Source: Burkholderiales bacterium
GTDB lineage: Bacteria; Pseudomonadota; Gammaproteobacteria; Burkholderiales; Burkholderiaceae_C
Direction: 5' to 3'
DNA: 64,000 nt
NCBI GenBank assembly: GCA_016000265.1
Contig: JAECRL010000001.1
Location: 186,001 to 250,000, forward strand
How positions within the stretch are numbered: the first letter of the stretch is position 1; each line of letters begins with the position of its first letter. Positions 1 to 8,776 of this stretch are shown piece after piece. The position numbers and the translations under genes are program-made. Below the pieces are notes generated by a model. That model was not told the DNA's origin, made no database searches, and saw nothing but the letters and a program-made list of their open reading frames with translations.

Positions 1-2
1 GC

Positions 3-137
3 TGGCTGGCCCTGCCCGCCGACGAATGGCAGGCCATGAAGCAGGCGGCCGAGCGCTGCTTCCACGAGCGATTCCTGATCGACCGCACGGCGGATTCGGT
101 GCTGGAGGCGATGGGTCGATTTCCCGCTTCACGTTGA
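3..137 (+). CDS. C-terminal fragment, probable glycosyltransferase
   Basis: This is the last 44 codons of a gene that enters from the left edge and stops at the TGA at 135-137. The visible peptide contains CFHERFLIDRTADSVLEAM, which resembles the C-terminal helix of GT-B (family GT4) glycosyltransferases, where a short segment follows the donor-binding domain. The fragment shows no catalytic motif, so the call leans on this resemblance and on the polysaccharide genes that follow. It could be the tail of another GT-B enzyme. The next gene lies 184 bases downstream and has its own leader region. Confidence 0.45.
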   Translation, partial: WLALPADEWQAMKQAAERCFHERFLIDRTADSVLEAMGRFPASR

Positions 138-169
138 CGACTTGACACACACCCGTGGTCTGCACGGAT

Positions 170-185
170 GGTGATAAATGTCACG
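170..185. promoter_or_regulatory. CRP/FNR-family-like palindrome
   Basis: GTGATAAATGTCAC at 171-184 is an exact GTGA-N6-TCAC inverted repeat, the core architecture of CRP-family operators (TGTGA-N6-TCACA). It lies about 140 bases upstream of the beta-helix lipoprotein gene in the 184-base gap. A TTGACA hexamer lies nearby at 142-147, but no convincing -10 pairs with it. CRP-family proteins, including c-di-GMP-responsive ones, control EPS genes in other bacteria. Binding here is inferred. Confidence 0.4.
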
Positions 186-321
186 CAAGGTATGCTGCCG
201 CACGCAGTCACGGGCAGATGTAACCAGCGGCAAGGGGGCGGCAAGGCGTGAAGTCCTTGCTCGTCTTGAGGGGCGTTGCTGACGAAACTCCGGTGTGACT
301 TTCGAATCAGCAAGGACCCCC

Positions 322-2769
322 ATGTTTTCAGCAGTTTCGCGGCCTCGGTCGCGCAATCTCTTCAGCGCTGGCGCCGCCATCAAGCGGCCATGGGCCCTCG
401 TCCTTGCCGTGGGCCTGACCCTGGCTGGATGCGGTGGGGGCGGAGGCGGTGACCCCGCCTCAGCGGGCGGACAGCTGACCGAGCAAAGCGCGGCAGAGGC
501 AGCCGCCTTGCGCCTGCGCAGCGGCACGGGCGACTCCAGCCCCAGCTTGATCCCGGGGGCCATGGCCGCGAGCCTGCCTGTTGCTCTGCCCGCTCTGGCT
601 GTGGCCATGGACGATGCAGAAGCCCTGGGACCCTTCCCAAGCTGGGCCAATGCCAAGCGCGATTACGGCGCCGTGGGTGATGGCGTGGCCGATGACACGG
701 CAGCCCTCCAAAGGGCGCTGGACGACCTGGGCAGGAGCAAGCCCGTGCTCTTTTTGCCGGAAGGCCGCTACAAGATCACCCGAAGCCTCAAGCTCAATGG
801 CAGCCCTGCGACAGGAGGTTTCTGGCTGGGCGGAGTGGGGCTGGTCGGCGAGTCCGCCGACCTCACCCAGATCGTGTGGGCAGGCCCGGCGGGCGACCCC
901 ATGCTGGTGCAAAACGGTGGTTTCAACACGCGCTACAGCCGCATCACATGGGATGGCAAAGGCGTGGCCGGCTACGGCGTGGCCCACTGGTGGAACGCCA
1001 AAGCCAGCACGGTGCACGGGGGCAGTCCAGAACACACCGACGAGGTTTTCAAAGACATGAAGATCGGCATCATGGCCGGTCGTTTGGGTGCCAACTACGG
1101 GCAACTCGATTCTGAAGGCCAGGTCCGCCGCGTGCGCTTCATCAACAACACGGTGGCCGGCGTGAACACCGGCAGCTGGAACGCGTTGAACTGGTGGGTG
1201 TGGGACTCCCGCTTCACGGACTGCGGCCGCGGCATCAGTAACACGTTCACCGTGTCAGACGCCGGGACCGAGTCCGGCGCAGGCGGCGTGCACGTCTACC
1301 GCAGCCTGTTTGAGCGATCCAAGGTGGCCGACGTCCACATTGCCAACACGAGTTTCTTCTCCGTGCATCAGAACGTGTCGGTGGGCTCAAGGCGCTTCTT
1401 TCAGGGCGATGGCATGGGCAACAACAACGCCTCCATCGTCATCCAGGGCAACCGTGTCATCGACACGACCGAACCTGCTGCGATCATCAATGGCAACCTG
1501 GGCCCGCTGGTGCTGGTGGACAACGAGATCCGCAGCGCGGTGGGCAACACCTCGGCTGCCGTGGTGCTGAACGATTGGATTCAGCGGCGCGACGTGGTGT
1601 CCATCGGCAACAAGTACACCGTTGCCAATCCCATCAAGGTGATCGACAGCACCGACCGAAACTTCACGATGGATGACACCGTGGTGGACCGGTCCGCCAT
1701 TTCGGCTGCCCTGCCGAACTTGCAAGCCACGCCCGCACGCAGCGCGCGGCAGGTTTACGAGGTGCCCGCTGGCGCCACCGACACCATGATCCAGGCCATC
1801 ATCAACCTCGCAGCGCAAAGCGAGGCGGTGAACCCGGTGGTGCACTTTGCTGCTGGCATCTACAAGGTCAGCCGCACCCTGGTCATTCCGGCCAAGGCGC
1901 GCATCCAACTGGTCGGAGATGGCCTGCTCAGCCGCCTCCAATGGAGCGGGCCGGGCGCGGGAATCCTTTTGCAACTCGACGGCCCCAGCTACGCCACCAT
2001 CCGCGACCTGCACCTGCTGGCCAACACACCGTCAGCCCGCGCCTTCGCCCTCAGCAACGCCAACCAGGCGGGGGGGCGCATCGTGGTCATGGGCAGCGCC
2101 ATCGGCACCCTGTCCACCCACAAAATGCAGCAAACGCAAATCAGCTTGCAAGCCAACACGGGCCTGAACGGCATGGATCTGTCCAATGCCGGCAGCGTGG
2201 CGGCTGTGGGCACCGGTGGATTGGGCCCCGTCAAGGTGCGAGATGGCTCCCGTGTCTTGCTGTCTGACACTTGGTACGAAGGCCCTGATTCGGCCCTCTT
2301 TCACATCACCTCTGGCGAGTTCACCTACCTCAACGGCCACATCTCACCGGCCTCACACCCGGGCACAACCGATTTCGTGTCGGCAGCCGTCACCCTCGAT
2401 GGGCTCAGCGGGAAGGCCACGTTCCTGTCCTTCAGCATCAACACGGGCCCCATCGTGTCCGGCACGGGTGTGCGCATCACCAACGAAACCACCGCCAGCA
2501 AGATGCTGATGATGGCTGGCTCTGCCCATGACGGCCGCTACGTCGAGCGCTTGGGTACCGCCGGCAGTTACGGCGGCTTGATCAACAAAGGCGGTGAGTA
2601 CGCGAACCGCGGTCGTGCGGACACTGCCTTCGTGCGCGACATGCTTGCGCAGACCCGCGGCATGACATGGGACAAGCAGCCCTACGCGGCACCTGCGAAC
2701 GCCACCAACGTCCGCATCTACCGCGTCCACGCGTCTCAGACGCTGGGCACCGTCATCGCAGGCAACTGA
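322..2769 (+). CDS. Double beta-helix lipoprotein, pectate-lyase superfamily
   Basis: An 815-residue secreted lipoprotein. The ATG at 322 is preceded by AAGGA at 312-316; an upstream in-frame GTG at 295 is less likely. The signal sequence ends in the lipobox LAGC (Cys37) followed by a glycine run. Residues from about 110 carry the Pectate_lyase_3 opening (DYGAVGDGVADDTAALQRAL, then LFLPEGRYKITRSL). A second, diverged copy of this block appears around residue 485-560 (VVHFAAGIYKVSRTLVIPA, then QLVGDGLLSRLQWSGPG), so two beta-helix modules appear to be fused. Such proteins cleave or bind polysaccharide outside the cytoplasm; a role in trimming or holding the local EPS is inferred. Its 3' end overlaps the convergent GT9 gene by 34 bases. 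Confidence 0.8.
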   Translation: MFSAVSRPRSRNLFSAGAAIKRPWALVLAVGLTLAGCGGGGGGDPASAGGQLTEQSAAEAAALRLRSGTGDSSPSLIPGAMAASLPVALPALAVAMDDAEALGPFPSWANAKRDYGAVGDGVADDTAALQRALDDLGRSKPVLFLPEGRYKITRSLKLNGSPATGGFWLGGVGLVGESADLTQIVWAGPAGDPMLVQNGGFNTRYSRITWDGKGVAGYGVAHWWNAKASTVHGGSPEHTDEVFKDMKIGIMAGRLGANYGQLDSEGQVRRVRFINNTVAGVNTGSWNALNWWVWDSRFTDCGRGISNTFTVSDAGTESGAGGVHVYRSLFERSKVADVHIANTSFFSVHQNVSVGSRRFFQGDGMGNNNASIVIQGNRVIDTTEPAAIINGNLGPLVLVDNEIRSAVGNTSAAVVLNDWIQRRDVVSIGNKYTVANPIKVIDSTDRNFTMDDTVVDRSAISAALPNLQATPARSARQVYEVPAGATDTMIQAIINLAAQSEAVNPVVHFAAGIYKVSRTLVIPAKARIQLVGDGLLSRLQWSGPGAGILLQLDGPSYATIRDLHLLANTPSARAFALSNANQAGGRIVVMGSAIGTLSTHKMQQTQISLQANTGLNGMDLSNAGSVAAVGTGGLGPVKVRDGSRVLLSDTWYEGPDSALFHITSGEFTYLNGHISPASHPGTTDFVSAAVTLDGLSGKATFLSFSINTGPIVSGTGVRITNETTASKMLMMAGSAHDGRYVERLGTAGSYGGLINKGGEYANRGRADTAFVRDMLAQTRGMTWDKQPYAAPANATNVRIYRVHASQTLGTVIAGN

Positions 2770-3764
2770 GCCAGCTTCGCCTGGGCCACCTGTGCAACCT
2801 GCGTCACGGCGATGTGACGCACCCCTCGCATGTCGTGCAAGGCGATATTGGCGCGTCCGTAGGGGTGCCACTTGGCCGGCGGGTTGTTGTTGCCGAACAG
2901 GCCGATGCAGTGCACGCCCATGGCGGCGGCCAGGTGCATGGGGCCTGAATCGTGGCCGATGAACAGCGCAGCGCCTTCCACGGCCGCGGCGCTTTCGCGC
3001 GGCTTCAAGGCGCCGCAGGCGTTCACCAAAGTTCCCTGCCACACCTGGGCGACCTCTTCGCCACGAGGGTGGTCTTCAGGGCCGCCCACCACCAGCAGGC
3101 CGAGGGTCGGGTGGGCTTCGCTCAGTTGCCGCAGCAGTGGCAGCCAGTGGTCCATGCCCCAGTCGTTGATGGCGACCTTCCCGCCCATGTTGATGGCCAT
3201 GAAGCGCTGGCCTTGCAGGGCCACGGTGCAGGCGGCGGCGCGCGCGCGCTCGGCGGCGCTCAGGCCCAGGCTCCAGTGGCCACGGTCGTGCACGGGGATG
3301 GGGCCCAGCGCGTGCAGGCAGCGCGCCAGTCGCAGGCACTCCTGTTCGAGGTCGCCTTCTGCGTTGACGACGCGGTTGGCTTGCAGCTCGGCCGTCAGTG
3401 GCGCACCCACGATGTGCCTGAACCCGCACAGCTTGAAAAACAGCCAGTCGCGCCAGGCGGCGGCCAGGCCGCGCGCGGGCGTCAGGTAGTACAGCGTGTC
3501 TGCCCCCAGGGCGCGCAGTTCGCCGCGCAGCGCCCAGAGCGCCTTCAAGGAACGCGTGCCCACGGGGTAGGCCATGGCGCGATCCATCAGCCCGCTGCCG
3601 CCGAGGATGCCCTCCAATGGCGCTGCCTTCGCGCTCACGGGGAAGTTGGTCAGCACGATGCGCTCCGCCCCCGGGTGGGCCTTCGTGATGGCGTGAAAGC
3701 AGGGCAGGGCGACGATGGTGTCGCCCAGGCTGCCGAGGCGGTAGATGACGATGGGCTTCTTCAT
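2736..3764 (-). CDS. Glycosyltransferase family 9 (heptosyltransferase-like)
   Basis: A 342-residue cytoplasmic GT-B enzyme of the ADP-heptose:LPS heptosyltransferase family (GT9). The N-terminal acceptor-domain motif is GSLGD (residues 11-15) after a short beta strand. The donor-domain signature HDSGPMHLAAAMG is at 271-283. GT9 members transfer heptose or related sugars to LPS core or other glycans, and the sugar cannot be read from sequence. Its start overlaps the stop of the upstream AGE-family gene by four bases (ATGA, 3761-3764), so the two are co-transcribed and probably translationally coupled. The family call is firm; the specific acceptor is unknown. Confidence 0.85.
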   Translation of the reverse strand: MKKPIVIYRLGSLGDTIVALPCFHAITKAHPGAERIVLTNFPVSAKAAPLEGILGGSGLMDRAMAYPVGTRSLKALWALRGELRALGADTLYYLTPARGLAAAWRDWLFFKLCGFRHIVGAPLTAELQANRVVNAEGDLEQECLRLARCLHALGPIPVHDRGHWSLGLSAAERARAAACTVALQGQRFMAINMGGKVAINDWGMDHWLPLLRQLSEAHPTLGLLVVGGPEDHPRGEEVAQVWQGTLVNACGALKPRESAAAVEGAALFIGHDSGPMHLAAAMGVHCIGLFGNNNPPAKWHPYGRANIALHDMRGVRHIAVTQVAQVAQAKLAQLPAMTVPSV

Positions 3765-4984
3765 GCAAAGTCGCCAGCATCAGCCAGCGTTTCCAGGGCA
3801 CACACGATGTGATAAAGGCTGCTGGCGCGCACGGGTTCGGGCTGCCAGCTGCCGTCGGCTCGCCACACCTCCTGCCAGCCTCCGGGCACCGGATGGTGCA
3901 GGTAGGCGCGCAGGCCTTCGACGGCTGCTGTGGCCGCTTGCAGGGCCTGTGCCATGGCGGGGCGATCGCCTTCCGACTGGGCCAGCTGAGCCATCGCCAC
4001 CCAGGCCTTGATGCGCTCGGTCTGCGGCCACAGCTTGGCGTGGGCGTCGCGGATGCTCAGGTCGGTGTTCAGCTCGTTGATGGCGATGCCGCGTGTCGGG
4101 TCGAGCCCGTGCGCCTCAGCCAGCCTCACCATGCGCCTGGCGGCGGCCCGTGCTGCCACGGCATCGGGGTGCTGTGGGTTGGGGTGCTGGCTCGCCCAGC
4201 GGGTCAGTAGCCACCCCCACTCGTACTGGTGGCCGGGTTCTGCCAGCGTGCCATCGGTGCCGGGCATGGGCTCCCAGTTGGCTGCGAAAAGCTCGGTCAC
4301 CAGACCCGAAGATGCGTCGATCAGGTGGCGCAAAGCCAGCGTGGCCAGCTCGTCTGCCAACGCTCGCCAGGGGGCGCTGTGGGTGGCGTCATCCTCGGCT
4401 TCTGCCCACTGCAGAGCCGCCTCGAACAGGTGCATGTGCGGGTTGGAGCGCAGCGGCACACTGGGCGGTGCGCTTTCTTCGAAGCCGATGGCTGGGTGCG
4501 CCCAGCCGGTGCGCAAAGCAGCCAGCAGGCGCGCCGACACGCCACGCAGGTGCGCGCGGCGGCTTGGGTCCTGCCGGTAGGCCGTGGCCATGGCGAACAG
4601 CGCGAAGGCCTGCTCGTACAGGTCAAAGCGGGCGTTCACCACCGCACCTCCCGTCGTCACCGATGAGGCGAAGGTGCCATCGGCTTGCTGCTGACGCGTC
4701 AGCAGAAAGTCCAGTCCGTGGTCAACCCAGCGCGGGGCGTCGCCCGTCCAGCCGAGTTTGCGCGCCACGCTGAACACATACACCTGGCGTGCCACCACGC
4801 GGGTGCGGCGAGGCTCGTCCACGGGCTCCCCTTGGGGGTCGAGCTTCTCGGCAAAGCCGCCCTGGGCCCAGTCGGTGCCGTTGGTGCTCCACAGCGGCAT
4901 GGCTTGCGAGGTGAACCAACCGAGCAAATCGGCGCGGGCGCGCAGGAAGTCGGCGGTTGGGGCGGTTGCGGGGTGCGCTGTCAT
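3761..4984 (-). CDS. AGE-family sugar epimerase/isomerase
   Basis: A 407-residue (alpha/alpha)6-barrel enzyme of the N-acylglucosamine 2-epimerase / mannose isomerase family. Conserved barrel motifs appear in order: RRTRVVARQVYVF (59-71), NPHMHLFEA (181-189), GHQYEWGWLL (251-260) and KLWPQTE (317-323). These hold the active-site His, Glu and Arg residues typical of the family. Members interconvert mannose with glucose or fructose, or epimerise GlcNAc to ManNAc; the substrate cannot be assigned by eye. It is the first gene of a two-gene minus-strand unit with the GT9 enzyme, so supplying or recycling a sugar for glycan assembly is a reasonable inference. Confidence 0.85.
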   Translation of the reverse strand: MTAHPATAPTADFLRARADLLGWFTSQAMPLWSTNGTDWAQGGFAEKLDPQGEPVDEPRRTRVVARQVYVFSVARKLGWTGDAPRWVDHGLDFLLTRQQQADGTFASSVTTGGAVVNARFDLYEQAFALFAMATAYRQDPSRRAHLRGVSARLLAALRTGWAHPAIGFEESAPPSVPLRSNPHMHLFEAALQWAEAEDDATHSAPWRALADELATLALRHLIDASSGLVTELFAANWEPMPGTDGTLAEPGHQYEWGWLLTRWASQHPNPQHPDAVAARAAARRMVRLAEAHGLDPTRGIAINELNTDLSIRDAHAKLWPQTERIKAWVAMAQLAQSEGDRPAMAQALQAATAAVEGLRAYLHHPVPGGWQEVWRADGSWQPEPVRASSLYHIVCALETLADAGDFA

Positions 4985-5119
4985 TCGTCTATCGCTCTTC
5001 AGAGGGGCCTTTGACTTAGGGAGTGTATAGACGGCACATCACAGCCCGATGTCAGACTGCGCCCCGGCTTGGGGGAGTCACCCCCGGTCAATCCCAACTA
5101 TTCAACACAGGAACCCACC

Positions 5120-5599
5120 ATGAGCCAGAACCTGATTTCACTGTCCCTGACGGCCGACGACTACGCGGCCATCGACCAAGCCATTGCCACACTGGAAGCT
5201 CGCCTCGGTGGCCTCATTGACCTCAGTGTGGACGAGCGCCGCGGCATCGTCCGCATGGGCGACAAGTCCGAAGCGTTTTGCCGCCAGACCTTGTCGGTGA
5301 TGACCCAGAATCGGACCCTGGTGCCTGCTGGGGTGAGTCTCGACGAGGCCCTCAACGACCTGAGTCAGCTCGACCTGCTGCGTCAACGCACCATCCGCCT
5401 GCGCCAACTGACCGGACGCTGTGAAGATTCCGAGACGGCTCTGGGCAGCGACGTGATGAGCACCTCACTGGAAGGCTATGCGCTGCTGAAAGTCCTGGGG
5501 AAGGGCTCCGCTCTGGAGGGGCTGCGCCAGGAAATTTCGGTGCGCTTCAACCGCAAAAGTGCCACTGGCGGCGCGAAAACCGCCACCGCCGCCCCTTGA
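5120..5599 (+). CDS. Small conserved helical protein, function unknown
   Basis: A 159-residue soluble protein without a signal peptide. The ATG at 5120 follows an AGGA-type ribosome site and is preferred over an upstream in-frame codon at 5069. It is rich in predicted helix and carries RMGDKSEAF (45-53), followed by a stretch ending in NRTLVP. I recall similar small uncharacterised proteins, including in Bacteroidota, with an MGDK...F core and a following (N)P/T-LVP element, but no function is known to me. It stands alone between two minus-strand units, and its stop codon lies inside a hairpin (5590-5606). Confidence 0.6.
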   Translation: MSQNLISLSLTADDYAAIDQAIATLEARLGGLIDLSVDERRGIVRMGDKSEAFCRQTLSVMTQNRTLVPAGVSLDEALNDLSQLDLLRQRTIRLRQLTGRCEDSETALGSDVMSTSLEGYALLKVLGKGSALEGLRQEISVRFNRKSATGGAKTATAAP

Positions 5600-5606
5600 A
5601 GGGGCG
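5590..5606 (+). terminator. Hairpin over the stop codon, weak terminator candidate
   Basis: CGCCCCT (5590-5596) pairs perfectly with AGGGGCG (5600-5606) around a TGA loop that is the stop codon of the small conserved protein. No T-run follows, so intrinsic termination is doubtful. It may mark the transcript's 3' end or be coincidental in GC-rich DNA. The remaining bases to 5805 show no gene or clear signal. Confidence 0.3.
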
Positions 5607-5805
5607 CGTCCCTCGCTTGATGTGACGCCATCGTCCCTCACTGGGGCGTGAACGGCACGTTCAATCTCAGCGCTGGGGTCAAGCTGCGCCGACGGTGCCC
5701 TTCAAAGGAGCGCTGTTGGCGCAACCAGCACCATGCATGTCGCAAAAAGCGACGACTGCGGCGCAGGAACCGCCATGCACGGCGCTTGGGAATGTGGACC
5801 GTGCG

Positions 5806-6942
5806 TCAGAGCGGGGCGTGAGCGGCGGTTGAAGTGCCACCCTTGGTCGACGGTGGGAAGAACCTCTCACGCAAGGCCAGGGCGGGGAACTCGACCAGGC
5901 GAGTGGTTACGTAGCCCACCACAATCCCCGCGGCACATTGTGCTGCGAGCGTGCCAAACCACGCCACATGCACTTCGATCCCGCTGGTCTGTGCCCACGC
6001 GATGAGCTTGCGTCCAGGCTCCAGAGAGACCGTGTGCCAAAGGTAGATCCCGTAGGAGTACACGCCGATCCAAGCGATCCCACGGTACCAAAGCGACCGT
6101 GTCATCCCGCCGCTGTACTTGCAGATCAGCACGATCAATGCGCAGAACGAGATGCCTTGTGCGGCGTACCCCACGATCCGTTCCAGTGCAGGATCCTGGT
6201 TCAGCAATTCCGCCACGATGAACGCCACCGACGACAGAGCCAGCAGCAGCCACCGTTGGTCTTCCAGCCGTTTGAACGTGGTGGGATGGAATCGCTGCAC
6301 AGCGGCCAGGATCACCCCATACAGCAAGCTGTCCATGCGGAACTGAGTTTGGCGGAACGCGGCGTCCAGCTGGCCTGCGTCAACGGCCATCCATCGCGCC
6401 AGGAAGCTCAGCAGGGCCACTGCAGCCATCACCCCCATGATGGCCTTGGGTGCACGCGTCGCCAGCAGGCTCAGCACCAATGCCAGGAAGATGTAGAAAT
6501 GCTCTTCCACCGCCAGGGACCATGTGGGTGCCAATGAGGTGCCGAAGTAGTTCTGGACATGCAGCAGGTTCTGCCACGCGAAGGACTCGATGGGGTGTCG
6601 GCCGATCACGATGTGCGCCAGCACCAGGAAGTAGAGCGGGGGCCAGATCTTGAAGGCCCGACGCACCAGGAAGCGCGTCGCGTTGACCTGCCCGGTGCGT
6701 TGAAGCTCCGCCATTAACAGCCCGCCCACCAGGTAGCCGCTCAGCGCAAAGAACAGGTTGACCCCGATGCCCCCGTTGCTCTTCAGGTACGCGGATACCG
6801 CATCGATGGCCCAGGAGTTGGTCGTCATGAACGCGTAGTGAGAGCCCATGACCAGCAGGATGGCGACGCCCCGGATGAAGTCCAGCTCGATTCGCCGCCC
6901 TGTCATGGGCGTCGGGGTGGTCATTTGGTTCAAGGTGGTCAT
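5806..6942 (-). CDS. Acyltransferase family 3 membrane protein
   Basis: A 378-residue polytopic inner-membrane protein of the acyltransferase-3 (OafA/NodX/WecH) family. The N-terminal signature DFIRGVAILLVMGSHY (21-36) carries the conserved Arg24 and His35, followed by NLFFALSGYLVGGLL in the next helix. About ten hydrophobic segments follow. These enzymes usually O-acetylate sugars of surface glycans. No strong ribosome site precedes the ATG at 6942; Met7 is an alternative start. It is transcribed away from the plus-strand decoration cassette starting at 7089, so the 146 bases between are a divergent promoter region. Confidence 0.85.
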   Translation of the reverse strand: MTTLNQMTTPTPMTGRRIELDFIRGVAILLVMGSHYAFMTTNSWAIDAVSAYLKSNGGIGVNLFFALSGYLVGGLLMAELQRTGQVNATRFLVRRAFKIWPPLYFLVLAHIVIGRHPIESFAWQNLLHVQNYFGTSLAPTWSLAVEEHFYIFLALVLSLLATRAPKAIMGVMAAVALLSFLARWMAVDAGQLDAAFRQTQFRMDSLLYGVILAAVQRFHPTTFKRLEDQRWLLLALSSVAFIVAELLNQDPALERIVGYAAQGISFCALIVLICKYSGGMTRSLWYRGIAWIGVYSYGIYLWHTVSLEPGRKLIAWAQTSGIEVHVAWFGTLAAQCAAGIVVGYVTTRLVEFPALALRERFFPPSTKGGTSTAAHAPL

Positions 6943-7088
6943 TGTTTGAGTCTAGTCAGCCCAAGTAACAAACAGGTGTCAGTCTGGGCTGGATACAGCC
7001 ATGGCCAACCCCCGTGTTTCGGTGATCTGGTGCTGCCTTGGGTGTGGTGTCACGGTCCGCATGGACAATCGGGCACCTGGAGTTGCAC

Positions 7089-7685
7089 ATGAGCACCGCC
7101 CCCCTTCCGACCACATCCAAGACCCCCTCGCCGCAAGACGGCGGACCCAGCTTCGGGCTGCGCAACCGCCTGGTGCGGTTGGTGTGGGGCGTCGTTTGGC
7201 TGTTGCTTGCGTCTTGGACGCCTGCGCCGCTTCACCCCTGGCGCCGCGCGCTGTTGCGTTTGTTCGGCGCCCGCATGGGCCACCGCGCCGACGTTCGCGG
7301 CTCGTCGCGGGTGTGGCTGCCCAGCCACCTTGTCATGGCCGACCATGCCCTGATCGGCCCCAAGGTGACCTGCTACAACCAGGCCCCCATCACCCTGGGC
7401 GAGCGCGCGCTGGTGTCGCAAGGCGCCCACCTCTGCGCTGGCACGCACGACATCGACCGCGCCGACTTCCCCCTGGTGGCAAAGCCCATCGTGATCGGCG
7501 CGCACGCCTGGGTGGCCGCCGAAGCCTTCGTGGGGCCGGGGGCCGTGATCGGTGAAGGCTGCGTGCTGGGCGCACGCGCGGTGGCCTTCGGCCGTTTGGA
7601 CGATTGGGGCGTGTACGCCGGCAACCCGGCACGGCGCGTGCGCGAGCGCCGCTGGCGCAGCCCAGGCAGCGGTGCCCCGGCATGA
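7089..7685 (+). CDS. WcaF-like hexapeptide acetyltransferase
   Basis: A 198-residue left-handed beta-helix acyltransferase of the WcaF/colanic-acid type. A hydrophobic N-terminal segment (about 28-43) precedes the hexapeptide repeats (about 65-180). CAGTHD holds the likely catalytic His120, and the C-terminal YAGNPAR (176-182) is the classic end motif of the xenobiotic/maltose/galactoside acetyltransferase group. The ATG at 7089 is chosen because an upstream in-frame start at 7038 adds a non-conserved leader. It probably transfers acetyl from acetyl-CoA to a sugar of the EPS repeat. It overlaps the next gene by four bases (ATGA). Confidence 0.85.
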   Translation: MSTAPLPTTSKTPSPQDGGPSFGLRNRLVRLVWGVVWLLLASWTPAPLHPWRRALLRLFGARMGHRADVRGSSRVWLPSHLVMADHALIGPKVTCYNQAPITLGERALVSQGAHLCAGTHDIDRADFPLVAKPIVIGAHAWVAAEAFVGPGAVIGEGCVLGARAVAFGRLDDWGVYAGNPARRVRERRWRSPGSGAPA

Positions 7686-8776
7686 AGTTCGGTTTGCTAC
7701 ACGACGCTCGCTTCGTGGCAGCGCTGCTGGTGGTGGGCTTCCATGCCAGCCTGAACTTCAACAAGCCGAAGTACTTCGGCGAATCTGCCGATGCTTTGGC
7801 GACTGCCCTGTGGTTCGCCGGTGACGCGGGCGTGGCGTTCTTCTTTGTCCTGAGCGGCTTCATCATCCAGCACGTTCACGGTGCCGACGTCGGGCGGCCT
7901 GAGCGTTTGCGGCACTACCTCGTCAGGCGCTTGGTGCGCATCTACCCCGCGTACTGGATTGTCTTCGTGGGCACCTGGTGTGCGGCGTCACTGTTCCCTG
8001 ATTTGCGCAGCAGCCTGCCTCATGCGCCCGACGTGCTCCTCAAGTCCTTGCTGCTGTGGCCGCAGGACGCTGCGGTGGTGGGCGGCACCGGCGCCCCCTT
8101 GATCGTCGTGGCATGGTCGTTGCAGTACGAGCTCATGTTCTACGCCCTCATGGCTTTGGCGATCGTGAACGTTCGCTTGGGCGTGCTGGCCGGCACGGGT
8201 GTGTTGGTTTGCGTGGCCCTCCATTGGGTGTCGGGTGACGATGCTTTCCCGCTTCGCTTTGTTGGCAGTCACCACATGCTCATGTTCGCTGCGGGCATGG
8301 TGGCTGCGGTGTGGGTGAAGCGTTCTGCGCCTTCTCGCCACGCTGGGTGGTGGTTGGCCATCGGACTCCTGGGGTTCTTCGCCACGGGGGTGGTGTCCAC
8401 CTGGATGAAACCGGTGTACGTTCGGGAGTGGGCCGACTTCGCTTACAGCTTGACAGGCGCCGTCGCCATCGTGGGGCTGGTGGACCTGGACCGTGCGAGG
8501 CCCGCCAAAGCATGCGGTGTGCTGCCCCCCGTGCTGGGCGACGCATCGTATGTGCTGTACCTCGTTCATTACCCGCTGGTTTCTGCCTTGAGCAAGGGGC
8601 TGTCCCTGGTGCTGGCGCACACCCCCATGCAGGTTGGGCTGGCCTTGTTGCTCACCGTGGTGGTTTGCGTGGCCGCCAGCGTCGTGTTCCATCGCCGCGT
8701 CGAACGCCCTGTGGCCCGTTGGCTCAACCGGCAATTGCTTTCAACGGGCACGCGCCGTGCTCAAGGTGCTTCATGA
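7682..8776 (+). CDS. Acyltransferase family 3 membrane protein
   Basis: A 364-residue polytopic membrane protein, the second acyltransferase-3 enzyme in this part of the locus. It opens with LLHDARFVAALLVVGFHASL (conserved Arg10 and His21), then AGVAFFFVLSGFII, followed by about ten hydrophobic helices. The ATG at 7682 overlaps the preceding acetyltransferase stop; a longer reading from 7604 would lie inside that gene. Its stop overlaps the following GT4 start (8773-8776). The tight coupling suggests one decoration operon in which sugars are acylated at the membrane and in the cytoplasm. The substrate is unknown. Confidence 0.85.
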   Translation: MKFGLLHDARFVAALLVVGFHASLNFNKPKYFGESADALATALWFAGDAGVAFFFVLSGFIIQHVHGADVGRPERLRHYLVRRLVRIYPAYWIVFVGTWCAASLFPDLRSSLPHAPDVLLKSLLLWPQDAAVVGGTGAPLIVVAWSLQYELMFYALMALAIVNVRLGVLAGTGVLVCVALHWVSGDDAFPLRFVGSHHMLMFAAGMVAAVWVKRSAPSRHAGWWLAIGLLGFFATGVVSTWMKPVYVREWADFAYSLTGAVAIVGLVDLDRARPAKACGVLPPVLGDASYVLYLVHYPLVSALSKGLSLVLAHTPMQVGLALLLTVVVCVAASVVFHRRVERPVARWLNRQLLSTGTRRAQGAS

